Shown piece after piece: positions 50,501 through 58,188 of a stretch of 64,000 nucleotides of DNA. The notes beneath the pieces were generated by a model that had not been told where the DNA came from, made no database searches, and saw only the letters and a program-made list of their open reading frames with translations. The stretch is taken from the NCBI RefSeq assembly GCF_001039355.2, contig NW_019773514.1:1515164-1579163 (forward strand), written 5' to 3'. Made by a program: the position numbers and the translations under genes. The DNA is from Lingula anatina (taxonomy: Eukaryota; Brachiopoda; Lingulata; Lingulida; Lingulidae). Each line of letters opens with the position of its first letter. Position 1 is the stretch's first letter.

Positions 50501-51325
50501 GAGGAGAAAAATAAAAGCCCTAAAGCGGATGGTGATGACAAGGTGGAACACAAGGACGCAACGCCAGAAAAGGCAAAGCAGGTGTCTGTTGATGTTGAAG
50601 AGGCGCCAACAAATAACGTGGAGGCAACAGCAAATGTGTCATCTCCTCCTAAAAGCGAAAGTGAAAGTACGAGTAATGTGGAAACAACAGCAGATGTGTC
50701 ATCTCCTTCTAATAACGAAAGTGAAAGTACAAATAATGTGAAAACGACAGCAAATATGTCATCTCTTCCTAATAACGAAAGTGAAAGTACGATATCTGCT
50801 GCCGCTGTTGACAATTCTAACCATACTGCCAGCAATACCCTAGAACAACACATCAAAAGTGCCCCCGAATCTGCAGATAATATTGAATCTGAATCTCAAA
50901 ATAGCGAACATGAAAAAAAGGGTAGCGCACACGTAAAAAGTGAAAATGGTTCTGCATTACCGGCCAGTTCCGATATTGCCAACTCTTTGCCCGCGGAGTT
51001 AGAAGGACCGCCTCATAAATCTACAGATACAAAAACCGAAAATGAACAGGTTAAAGTTGATAATGGTAAACCAACGCCCTCTCAGTCGTCTTCACACGAT
51101 TCCAGTTCTTCATCTGACTCTAGTTCATCTGCTTCAGAGTCAGACACGGACGAGAAAGGAAAGAAGAAAGAGACATTGACAGAAAAAAGCAAGCAAACTA
51201 ATGCAAATGCGTTACACACTGCCACTTCAAAAAATAATGAACACGAAGAAAAATTGATGAAAGAAAACAACCAAGAGCAGCCATGTGTTGAAATAAATGG
51301 AGACGTCAGTGGTAGTAAATGTTAA
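18889..51325 (+). CDS. INF2: inverted formin 2 (INF2), 14 coding exons
   Basis: Formin that nucleates and elongates actin filaments; family members also sever and depolymerise filaments through the WH2/DAD, with roles at ER and mitochondria. Exons: 18889-19570, 40415-40530, 43676-43835, 44094-44269, 44925-45004, 45202-46470, 46694-46836, 47321-47485, 47765-48022, 48561-48739, 49014-49134, 49475-49639, 49914-50004, 50268-51325. Phases agree at every junction. After one base is discounted in the exon 6 C run, the sum is 1554 codons including stop (466 Ns taken at face value). Order: Lys-rich extension (1 to about 105), DID (about 108-410), FH1 (about 535-784), FH2 (about 807-1190), WH2/DAD with [14 protein letters not shown] (about 1211-1228), Ser/Glu-rich tail. 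The DID, the [17 protein letters not shown] and NINIFLKQF segments and the DAD match INF2, not FHDC1, which lacks a DID. The protein ends GSKC, without a CAAX box. Confidence 0.95.
22576..22625. repeat. (TTTA)n microsatellite
   Basis: About 12 perfect units of a tetranucleotide inside INF2 intron 1. Confidence 0.95.
22744..24119. mobile_element. 1.4-kb non-autonomous DNA element with perfect 24-bp TIRs
   Basis: Ends start ATAGGGGAGACCGGGGCTAG and continue TTGG; the right end is the exact reverse complement. Inside, the motif GGGGCAAGTTGGCCCC occurs at 22956-22971 and 22978-22993 and inverted at 22935-22950, with a related inverted pair at 23718-23757. No transposase ORF. A gap of 34 Ns (23140-23173) interrupts it, flanked by a 63-bp repeat that is probably overlap between unmerged contigs. 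Superfamily not assigned. Confidence 0.85.
23077..23236. repeat. 63-bp direct repeat on both sides of a 34-N gap
   Basis: 23077-23139 and 23174-23236 match except for one base (AAATAAGG against AAATGAGG). The layout, with the same sequence ending and restarting at an N run, suggests contig overlap rather than biology. Confidence 0.85.
25831..25890. repeat. C run followed by purine-rich tract
   Basis: Low-complexity sequence: about 15 C, then A-rich, then GAAA/GGAA repeats. No function is visible. Confidence 0.8.
26306..26473 (-). mobile_element. MITE-like element, family A copy 2 (reverse orientation)
   Basis: Reverse complement carries GTAGCCAAGGGGGTGGGGTC, GAAAAAGGTCCCCTCTGGGT and GGTCCACTTTTTCAGAAA in the same order as the copies at 13980 and 48181. 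It lies in INF2 intron 1. Confidence 0.75.
27215..27361. repeat. diverged tandem duplication, about 73-bp unit
   Basis: Two units with matching TTTCACTT(A/G)CTGT, ATCAGACAA and AGCTGGGGGTGT words at 27215-27287 and 27288-27361. Confidence 0.8.
27551..27923. repeat. diverged duplication, about 160-180-bp unit
   Basis: 27551-27708 and 27743-27923 share AGATTTTC(T/A)ACGTAACTCC, TGGTTTTCAGAATCAACCAA and CGGTA(C/A)ACA. No coding potential seen. Confidence 0.75.
30675..30726. repeat. (GA)n microsatellite, copy 1
   Basis: About 26 GA units ending at the N at 30728; the counterpart at 33023-33057 has about 17 units. Confidence 0.95.
33023..33057. repeat. (GA)n microsatellite, copy 2
   Basis: Same flank (CCCGGAGATACAGAGA) as the copy at 30675, but shorter and followed by unique sequence. 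Confidence 0.95.
39233..39480. mobile_element. foldback element, family D copy 1
   Basis: Inverted arms of about 75 bp. 39274-39345 (CTCCGGTGGGTTTCTCGCTA ... CTTAAGCGGCTTAGATGT) pairs with 39364-39438, with a spacer of about 20 bp. Weaker pairing extends outward to TTCCCATAC and its partner near 39455. No ORF of its own. Confidence 0.75.
40415..40530 (+). CDS. INF2: INF2 exon 2 (DID)
   Basis: Acceptor TTTATTTCAG, donor GTAAGA, phase 1 to 0. Encodes [17 protein letters not shown], one of the most conserved parts of the INF2 DID. Confidence 0.95.
40531..43675. other. INF2 intron 2 (3.1 kb)
   Basis: Contains one foldback element (41447-41680). Otherwise AT-rich unique-looking sequence with no convincing exon. 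Confidence 0.8.
41447..41680. mobile_element. foldback element, family D copy 2
   Basis: Arms of about 95 bp (41447-41545 and about 41582-41680) around a spacer of some 40 bp. Paired words are CATAGACACCATC / CACAGACACCATC, GGATTGACCCAA / GGATCGACCCAA and GCTTAATTGAATGAC / GCTTAACTGAATGAC. Shared inner words with the foldback at 39233 (GGG-A-TCTCGCTA, GCTTAA, CGCGC) suggest a common family. Confidence 0.75.
43676..43835 (+). CDS. INF2: INF2 exon 3 (DID)
   Basis: Acceptor CATTATCATTGCAG, donor GTAAGT, phase 0 to 1. Encodes [11 protein letters not shown] and [16 protein letters not shown], matching INF2 armadillo-repeat helices. Confidence 0.95.
44094..44269 (+). CDS. INF2: INF2 exon 4 (DID)
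   Basis: Acceptor ATCCTTTACAG, donor GTGAGT, phase 1 to 0. Encodes [18 protein letters not shown] and ends [10 protein letters not shown], aligned with the end of the human DID. Confidence 0.94.
44925..45004 (+). CDS. INF2: INF2 exon 5 (DID end / dimerisation helix)
   Basis: Acceptor GTATCTTCCAG, donor GTTTGT, phase 0 to 2. Encodes [18 protein letters not shown]. An upstream AG at 44870-44871 was excluded because it puts a stop three codons in. Confidence 0.88.
45202..46470 (+). CDS. INF2: INF2 exon 6: helical linker, FH1 and first FH2 residues (gap and frame break)
   Basis: Acceptor CATATATTTTCAG, donor A|GTACGT. Starts with helical sequence ([11 protein letters not shown]), then the FH1 with several runs of 7-11 prolines separated by GSGI/GSAI, the profilin-binding region. 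Ns fill 45756-46221. After the gap the proline frame continues to about 46318, but the downstream sequence ([10 protein letters not shown] ... [11 protein letters not shown]) is in another frame. Discounting one C in the run at 46319-46324 restores a continuous reading frame, so a sequencing indel is likelier than a real mutation. Confidence 0.88.
46694..46836 (+). CDS. INF2: INF2 exon 7 (FH2 lasso/linker)
   Basis: Acceptor TTGTTTTCATTAG, donor GTAGTT, phase 1 to 0. Encodes QVSVWNEV and [14 protein letters not shown], the usual start of a formin FH2 domain, followed by a Lys/Pro/Glu linker. Confidence 0.92.
47321..47485 (+). CDS. INF2: INF2 exon 8 (FH2)
   Basis: Acceptor TTTGTTTTAG; 55 codons, phase 0 both ends. 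Encodes [10 protein letters not shown] and [15 protein letters not shown]. The donor is the first GT of a long GT repeat. Confidence 0.95.
47486..47527 (+). repeat. (GT)n microsatellite forming the exon 8 splice donor
   Basis: About 20 GT units start exactly at the exon/intron border (GACGAG|GTGTGT) and are followed by AAGAGAGAGAG. Any of the first GTs is a formal donor dinucleotide. Confidence 0.95.
47765..48022 (+). CDS. INF2: INF2 exon 9 (FH2)
   Basis: Acceptor ATATATTTCCAG, donor GTAAGT; 86 codons, phase 0 both ends. Encodes the FH2 core, ending [10 protein letters not shown], equivalent to the GN-F-N signature of formins. Confidence 0.96.
48181..48343 (+). mobile_element. MITE-like element, family A copy 3
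   Basis: From GGCCCGTAGCCAGGGGGGTT to GCTGGCCATGGGCC, in INF2 intron 9. Ends are inverted repeats and the interior matches the copies at 13980 and 26306. Confidence 0.8.
48561..48739 (+). CDS. INF2: INF2 exon 10 (FH2)
   Basis: Acceptor TATTTTCCGTAG, donor GTTCGT, phase 0 to 2. Encodes [18 protein letters not shown] and [10 protein letters not shown], the highly conserved FH2 knob/post region. Confidence 0.95.
49014..49134 (+). CDS. INF2: INF2 exon 11 (FH2)
   Basis: Phase 2 to 0. The acceptor is an unusual ACCACAAG rather than CAG or TAG, but frame and similarity ([17 protein letters not shown]) support it. Donor GTACAT. Confidence 0.9.
49475..49639 (+). CDS. INF2: INF2 exon 12 (FH2 C-terminal helices)
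   Basis: Acceptor CTTACAATTTCAG, donor GTAAAT; 55 codons, phase 0 both ends. Predicted helical, ending [14 protein letters not shown]. Confidence 0.93.
49914..50004 (+). CDS. INF2: INF2 exon 13 (basic coiled helix)
   Basis: Acceptor TATTTTTTCAG, donor GTTTGT, phase 0 to 1. Encodes a Lys/Arg/Glu-rich helix ([20 protein letters not shown]), typical of the FH2 end in formins. Confidence 0.93.
50268..51325 (+). CDS. INF2: INF2 exon 14: WH2/DAD and low-complexity tail
   Basis: Acceptor GTGTCATTTCAG, then [18 protein letters not shown] (WH2/DAD, which binds actin monomers and the DID). The remaining 320 or so residues are Ser/Glu/Asn-rich with a three-copy 20-residue repeat and an acidic poly-Ser segment that resembles casein kinase 2 targets. 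Stop at 51323-51325. Confidence 0.94.
50612..50791 (+). repeat. three in-frame 60-bp repeats in the INF2 tail
   Basis: Units at 50612-50671, 50672-50731 and 50732-50791 encode 20-residue repeats of the form NVxTTAxVSSPxxxESESTx. Divergence between units is modest, so copy number may vary between individuals. Confidence 0.92.
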
Positions 51326-51335
51326 ATTTCCACGA

Positions 51336-51341
51336 AATAAA
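51336..51341 (+). promoter_or_regulatory. INF2: candidate poly(A) signal of INF2
   Basis: AATAAA 10 nt after the stop codon. Another AATAAA lies at 52090-52095; a longer 3' UTR using that site is equally possible. Confidence 0.4.
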
Positions 51342-52499
51342 CGTTCACCATGATCGACTGGCAATATTTCGAGCTTTTCTTTTTGCCTTTTTCTTTCTTA
51401 TTTAAGCGGACAACTCAGAGTACAGCACGCAAAGCTGCAGACCCTCCGCTATAAAGAGGAAGGTTTCTTTGTAAGGAAACAGACAGCCACGTCGTCCAGC
51501 TCGATATCATCAACGTCATTTGCTGAAGATCATAACATTTCAGCAGCTGGGAATCATTTTCAAATTACCTTATACTCACTAACGCTCAGTTCATTACCTT
51601 TTTGTATTTTGCATTTTATAGCCTTCATTGCAGAAATATTAAAGACGCTATTTACTAATAATCTTTTGATTTTATTTTAAGGTGCAATGTTACGGAATAT
51701 TAATGGGTAATTTCTGAGAATTTCACAGTTTAGGTCCGGTGCATTTTTTAGCCTCTCGATATAAGGGAGTGCAATGTATATTTTTTTTAAACGCCAATGA
51801 GCTGTACTAAGCTATGCTTGAACAGTAAACATCAATAATTTATAAGTTGGTTTTACACGATGTTTTGTCTCATACTTGTACGTGTATGCTATGGCTTTGG
51901 TAATTGTAGCAGCCTATGTATACGAACTGTTCTATCTAGCCTTGCAAAATCAGATCCGAACGTTTTCAGGGTGCATTTTATTTTGCTAAAATATGTTTTT
52001 TCAATACACATTTACACGACATGAGGCATACGTTTTTAGTATTTAAAGAATTGCTTGTGACAGTTACTAAAATATGGGTATTATTGGAAAATAAATGATA
52101 TACAAACATTATTTACGTATTCAGTTGTCCTTAGCAATAATTTACGTTTCTAGACCAATCATTGAATTTTGCACGGCCCGAATTCACAAACTTTTAGGAC
52201 ATGGCACATAATTAATCGATCGCAAAATTAACTGCAACAAGAGGTTTTACTATGTCTGGTCTTGAATATGCGGTCTAACTCCTTGATCTGTTTCGACTCT
52301 TAATTTACTAACTTTAGGCCTGATTTGTGGCAGAATTTGTCACACGGGCATGTCAAAGTAAATGTGGAGGATCTTAGTAGGTGAATAGATCCCATGCAAC
52401 ATTTATTTAAAAAAGATTTCCCACAATGTCTTGATGCATAGGCCCTAGGTCCGTATTCTAGATAACTGAATAGAAAAAGCGTAATTTTAGGTTATTGTC

Positions 52500-52780
52500 A
52501 GGGGCGGATCAAGGATTATTTGAAGAGAGGTCTGCTGATGCGAAGCCAACCCCCCCCCCCCCCATGTCGAGTGGTTCGGGGCCCGCTGAAGGGCCAGCTG
52601 AAGGGGCCAATAAATTTGGGAGAGGGCGAACGATGATATTTGGCACGGATTAGAACTATATGATTCAGCTAGTCAAAATTCAAATTTCAAGAGGGGACCA
52701 CTGGTGTGATTTTTTTCGGAAATCGAAGGGGGGGGGGGGGTCAGGACCCCCCTGACCCCTCCCCCTAAATCCGCCACTAA
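52500..52780. mobile_element. MITE-like element, family B copy 2
   Basis: Begins GGGGCGGATCAAGGATTATT and ends AAATCCGCCACTAA. The ends are imperfect inverted repeats, and the interior matches 10332-10580. It contains expanded C and G runs. Confidence 0.7.
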
Positions 52781-53979
52781 TTGCAGGCTTTCGTACTAAA
52801 AAAAAAACAGAAAAAAAACAGTAGGCAAAGACAATTTCCCAAAATATCATTTTCGGGAAAAGGTGTTAGAATGGCCATGTAAAGTGGTATATTTTAACAA
52901 CAAGTGGACTTCAGTTGCATCAAAAATGTACTGTAAATATTCTGACAGTGAACATTTGTGAGCAGTTTTAGCCAAAACCTCTCACCCAAAATGGGTCAAA
53001 TCTGTTGTAATTTGCATAACAATAAGTTGCCCGCCATAGAGCGAGCTGAATTCTCATTCTGCAGCTGGGCAAAGTTGAGTGAAGACGTAACATTATGTGT
53101 GGTGAATTCACAAGTTTCAGCTTTTATAAGACGTAGAAGCAAGTATATGGTAAGTATAGCACTATTTCTTCAATATCCTCCTTCAATAAAACGCAAGTGC
53201 AACCGAATGAGAGCAAATTTAATGTAGATATTAGTAGCGCGGTTTGTTGTAATATTATACCCAGCGTTACTAGTCTGCACTCACAATGTCAAAATATGTT
53301 ACAATGCTTTGGGACTACAAACGTACAGGTGAAATGGTGCTATCAGCTGACCATTGATGAAACAATAAGTTTGCTTGAAGTATTTCAAACTAGCTGTATT
53401 TAGTTCTGCACGTGTGAAGATTTTTGTATGACCCCTGGCAATTAAAAGCGCATTTGTGACTTAATTTAAAATGTTTTCGTGTAAATATAGACATGACTGC
53501 ATTAAAAAGACTGATTCATTTAGATAATATTACTTGTCGTAGTTCTGAGTTTGGGATATAAGGAGAAGTCTACCCTATCAAGGTGTACATAAATTTTAAA
53601 GTCAAATTTAATTAACATTTCGCTTTCGAAGACAATTACGATGGTTTTCAGTGATTTCTTTAGGGTATATTTATGTTCTGTGATGGATTGATCATTTAAC
53701 ATTTCATGGGAAAGTTAGCAACTTTTAAAATACATCATTTTATCATTATCATTACAAGAATAAGGGTCCACATAGCTGTTAAAATCGTCTTAATTGTTTC
53801 AGATTACACTTTGGCAATCCATTTCTACTTAAAGATTGACATGCTGTCAAAGATCTTTTTGTAAGGTAGGTGTTTTTTAATATAATACAACACACGTTCA
53901 CGCACATGTCAGTTGCTCATTAAGCGATGTTTTACAGATGAAAGTTTTACACAGGTTGACTACCGTCTCCAGTGAGCCG

Positions 53980-53980
53980 N
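53980..53980. other. single ambiguous base
   Basis: One N in CAGTGAGCCGNCAGTCC just upstream of the Tc1 fossil. Unlike the Ns at 30728 and 59626, I see no duplicated block around it. Confidence 0.9.
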
Positions 53981-54094
53981 CAGTCCTCTTTGGCTGGTTA
54001 CAGAATGCGTATAAAAGGGCAGCAGTGCTGCAGAATAAGTCTCTATATTTCGGCAATGTCCAGTCAAATAGTTTGATATTTTGCAGACTGTTAG

Positions 54095-55085
54095 CTGATC
54101 TTACGGTATGTGAACTTACGGCAGCAACTTGCCACACTATTGTTGCATTATGCCACAATGGACTGAAGCAAACTGCTATTGCCAGACAACTGCATGTGTC
54201 CCAGGGTGCAGTTTCTAACGTCTTACAAAAACACGCCCAGACTGGTACATTAACACAGAGACCACGGCCAGGACGTCCTAAAGTCACCACCAGAAGGGTA
54301 GACCGCATGCTTCTGCGGTTATGTCGCAACAACCGGACAAAGACAACTCTTGCTGTAAAAAAATGAGTGGCAAATTACCATTCAAAAGCATGTTTCTAGA
54401 ACTCTAGTGAATGCAAGGCTACTTTAAGTTGGCTACCTCTATTAACAGAGCAACACCAACATCTGCGTCTGGGGTGGGCTAGACACCATTTGCGGTTCCA
54501 GGCACAACACTGGGTTCATGTAGATTTTTACAGATGAGGCAGGGTTTGAGTTCCACCACCGTGATGGCTGAATCAGTCAGTAGGCTTCCAGACGAGTTAC
54601 TGCACGAGGATTGTGTCACACTACAGTGACTTGTGGCCGTGGCAGTATCTGTGTATGGGCCGGTTTCAAAAACACTATTGGTGGCAATTGATGGAGACCT
54701 CAACCAGATAAAATAAAAGGACATTTTAGAGAATACTTGCTTGCAATTTGCAAGAAGGTGCTTCCAGGACAACTTCATCCTGCAAGATGACAATGCCCGA
54801 CCACACCGTGCCCATGCAATGGCTGCTTTTCTGCAAAACCAAGAGGTAAACCAGTTGCCTTGGCCGACGGAATTCCCCTGACATGAATTCTATAGAAAAC
54901 CTGTGGGCATAAATAGCTAGCAGAATCAAGAGCTAACCCGTCCAGCCTACAAATCGGCACAAGCTTAGGCAAGCTCTGACTAATGCGTGTAACACAATAC
55001 TGGATCAAACTCTCAGAAACCTCTCTGCATGGATCCCTGGCCGAGTGAGGGCTCTGGTTGCAGCTAGAAGAGGCTGCATGCGTTC
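54095..55085 (+). pseudogene. decayed Tc1/mariner-family transposase
   Basis: The first part is an open helix-turn-helix DNA-binding region (LKQTAIARQLHVSQGAVSNV, then RPRPGRPK, the GRPR-like hook). Later the three catalytic positions are recognisable in shifting frames: FTDEAGFE near 54530, LQDDNARPH near 54783 and NSIENLW near 54890. Spacing between the last two fits a DD34E element after one 1-base shift. Several stops and frameshifts separate them, so it is not functional. No terminal inverted repeats were found. Confidence 0.88.
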
Positions 55086-55630
55086 TTATCAGTTCCCATT
55101 TTTCACATTTGTCTTGATGATTCTGTTGTGAAAGAGAAAATCCTTACAAACTGATATTCTTGATAATATCGAGTTCATAAGTATTTAATACCTTGTTGTT
55201 ATCAGCTATAAAATTATCCGTGCGCTGTTTATAACGCTGATTTGAATACGTATTTAAATTAAATTTTTGATGATGTATTCACATGGATTGATTTATTAAA
55301 GCCATATCGAACATGATAACAAGTGTTTTTTCATCCATTACTAATATATGGGAAAAAATCAAAGAAAATATGTTTGAAAAAATCTATTTAAATGTCAAGT
55401 CCGTACATTGCATCACATGAATTACTTGATTCAGCAAATCCCTCCATTGCATAAATAAGGAAACCTTTTTTAAATCTAGGTAAAAGGGGCAGTTGTGTGA
55501 TCCAATATGTTTACATCCCAATGGCAGCGCAGTGTTTAATTGCAAAATTCAATTCAGATTTGAATAATCGCTACAGTGTGACAGTGAGGCACTCATTGCT
55601 GATTTGATTATAGTGAAAATGTCTTAACCA

Positions 55631-56110
55631 CTTTCCCTAACGCTGAAAACATAGGTGTGGGCACTTCATATGTCATGTCTGCTTGCCTAGTTAACATATG
55701 AGCAGTTCTGAAGACAGGTTCTAACTATCAGCAGATTGACTTGTGTTTGACGGATACAGGGAAGAAACAATAAAAGGTGCTACTCGGGCACGATTCACAA
55801 AGTCAGTGCTACCCATCAGACAAGACATCTGATTTATCACATTCCCTGACCCTGAGAACATAGGTGTAGACACTTCATTTGTCATGTTTGCTTGCCTAGT
55901 TACAGAGATACAGAAGTAAAACGGTTTTTCAGTAATGGCGATCCTAATTTGCATATTTAGGAAAATTACGTAAATCTGATTTTAACAGAAACATCTTAAT
56001 AATGTTCCTCGACCCTGAAAATATAGGTAAAGACACTTCATTTGTCATATTTGCCTGTCTAGTTCCAGAGATATTGCAGAAAATAGGAAATCTGGCGGTC
56101 ATTTTGTTTT
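55631..56110. repeat. degenerate repeat, three units spaced about 160-210 bp
   Basis: Units begin near 55631, 55841 and 56002. Each holds CCCTGA(A/G)AAxATAGGT, GACACTTCATTTGTCAT-like and GCCTAGTT-like words. Probably a dispersed repeat family; no coding function. Confidence 0.7.
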
Positions 56111-56742
56111 TTGCAAATTAGACCGTTAAAAACACAAAATTTCGCTTGGGAACCGGGTTAATCGGATTCAGCATCCCAAAATTATGCTAATAAACCTGGT
56201 TCCCAACTTTTACCCCAAAATGCCCCTACTATTCATCTTTTGTGGAAATCCCACTAGACTATATATAAAGCTAACTCATCTACACACTCATGACTCAGGA
56301 ACCAGGAAAAAAAAAGACAATATTTAGCAGCATTATATCTTCAAATCCTATTAAGTTAAACAACACAAGGTTACTCAAGGGTTCAGTACGATAGCACTTT
56401 TCATCTGCCAGTAGATTACTAGAAACATTTTTAGTGTGAAGGTCTACTACGTTACATAATGAAGTAGAGAGAACAAATGCTGCACCAATATCACGTGGGA
56501 CGGGCTAGGTATTACATTGCCCCATCTCAGTTCTTCAGATAAATCGTTCCCAATTGATATAACCCACCTAGACAGGTTAATTGATAGGGGATTAACACAA
56601 AGAACCGATGCTTGAATGTCCTAAGGGAGTGTGTTCTTAAAGAGAAACTGAATATTTAATCAAAATAAACCCACTTAAAAAGTAACTTATTTCTTATGTA
56701 AAATCTACTGAATATTTTTAATTGATTTTTGACTTAAGATAG

Positions 56743-56743
56743 A

Positions 56744-56775
<32 letters not shown>
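56743..56775. repeat. (ATT)n microsatellite
   Basis: About 11 trinucleotide units. Confidence 0.95.
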
Positions 56776-56777
<2 letters not shown>

Positions 56778-58091
56778 TAGTAACTGAATGTTAGAAAAGA
56801 GATTTTGGGATGATTAAAATAAACCCAAACATTTTAATATACTGTACTAGAGTTAATCGTGTTGCAACTAAACGCTATTATTGTATGAACCATATCTCAA
56901 CTGCAGCAATTGACAAAACAAAAAACTAAATGAAATAAATAGGAGTTCATATGAAAATGAATGGATAAAAAATTGAAATTTGAAAACAAACGACTGACTT
57001 CTAAATATATATGAGCACACCCTTTTGTAAATTGTGTGTAAATTTGGTGGTTGGTAGTGTCCATTCAATTTAGTGAACATTTCTTTGCCTCTTTGGAAAT
57101 CTCAGTAAAATATTGGATTTGAATAAATGGTATAAAAGTGGATATTTTCACCGCTGTTTTGTATTTTCTGCATGATTAATCATGTTAAATATGGTATATA
57201 TATAATAAAAAGCACTGATCTTGACAATTTACATCTCTGAGGTGACCATTTGTAGACAAAAGCATATGAAATGGGGGTGGGATAACCTTACTGACCAATG
57301 CTGTATACTATTATTCATATTTGATTTATACTCTGTATATTTTAATATAAATTAAATTAAAATACCACGTACTCCAAAACAAAGTTTCAAAATACAAATA
57401 TGAGGATATCATACATAAGGATTTTATTTGCTCTCTACTTTATTGATGCACAAAGCGCTAAATCCATGTATCTCTTCTCAATATATATGAGCACACCCTA
57501 ATGTTAATTGGAGCAAGAAAATATGTATTTATAACATGGTCCTCAGATTCACGATACTGTAAGCGCTTACGCATAGACAAGGTCTACATTTTGCTAATGA
57601 TACGTTTTATATACTCCATGTGTAATTCATATACAGCAGTTTACGTCGTTGATCACTGGTTTTATGCTCACGGCCAGTATAATTTTGTTTTGACTAGTAG
57701 TTTTTTCAAAATATGTGAATTTAGTGGTCCGACATGGCTTTAAAAATTTTCATTTTATTTTTGTGAAATCTAGCTGTTAAATTATGTCACAAAGATCTTG
57801 TTATTACTAATATAAATGCAATATTGGAAATATCTATGTCCAGTGCATCGTGATACATTTTAGGTAATTATCGCCCGTGAGCCAAATGACACAGATCAGA
57901 CTGTATACAGGCACTGGATGGAAGACTTTTATTATCAATTTGGCTAATACGTGGAGAGCCGAAATATAATGACATCTCTGGCTTTTGTTACATTCGTCGA
58001 GCCGATGTATTAAATGTCAAATTGATATACAGGTATACATGTAGACGGTTGGAGAGTAATAGTGTCTCTGGGTTTCAGGATATATGTCTTA

Positions 58092-58097
58092 TTTATT
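58092..58097 (-). promoter_or_regulatory. candidate poly(A) signal of the cobalamin carrier gene
   Basis: AATAAATAA on the minus strand 30 nt past the stop codon. If used, the decayed exon copies further out are mostly not transcribed. Confidence 0.5.
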
Positions 58098-58126
58098 TAC
58101 AGGTACCGGGTGATATTTCAGTTTGT

Positions 58127-58188
58127 CTAATACTTAGACAGTCGGAAGATAATGACATCTCTGGGTTTCGGGATATAGCCGTCCACTC
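58127..58188 (-). CDS. cobalamin carrier exon 8: C-terminus
   Basis: Acceptor TTGAATTCTAG, phase 1, then VDGYIPKPRDVIIFRLSKY and stop. The C-terminal G-V-x-x-Y-x-P pattern is the same as in intrinsic factor, which supports this short exon despite its size. Confidence 0.87.

Larger units (their letters stand above)
51342..58091. other. intergenic region between INF2 and the cobalamin carrier gene
   Basis: The two flanking genes converge on it. It contains MITE family B copy 2, the Tc1 fossil (54095-55085), a degenerate triple repeat (55631-56110), an ATT microsatellite (56743-56775), a direct repeat of ATATATGAGCACACCC (near 57007 and 57483) and decayed copies of the carrier's last coding exon. 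No intact gene seen. Confidence 0.65.
57904..58188 (-). repeat. three degenerate copies of the carrier gene's last coding exon
   Basis: The coding copy is 58127-58188. 58042-58087 and 57944-57986 repeat its sequence with changes. The farthest copy still reads KARDVIIFRLSTY followed by a stop, against KPRDVIIFRLSKY in the coding exon. The middle copy is more decayed. Unit length is about 85-95 bp including flanks (TACAGGxAC). Confidence 0.8.

Noticed and set aside
53938-54094. Upstream in-frame extension of the Tc1 ORF
   Set aside because: It does not resemble a transposase N-terminus and contains the N at 53980; treated as flanking sequence.
57004-57510. Two copies of an ATATATGAGCACACCC word 476 bp apart, as possible element ends
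   Set aside because: They are direct, not inverted, and the matching part is too short to define an element.
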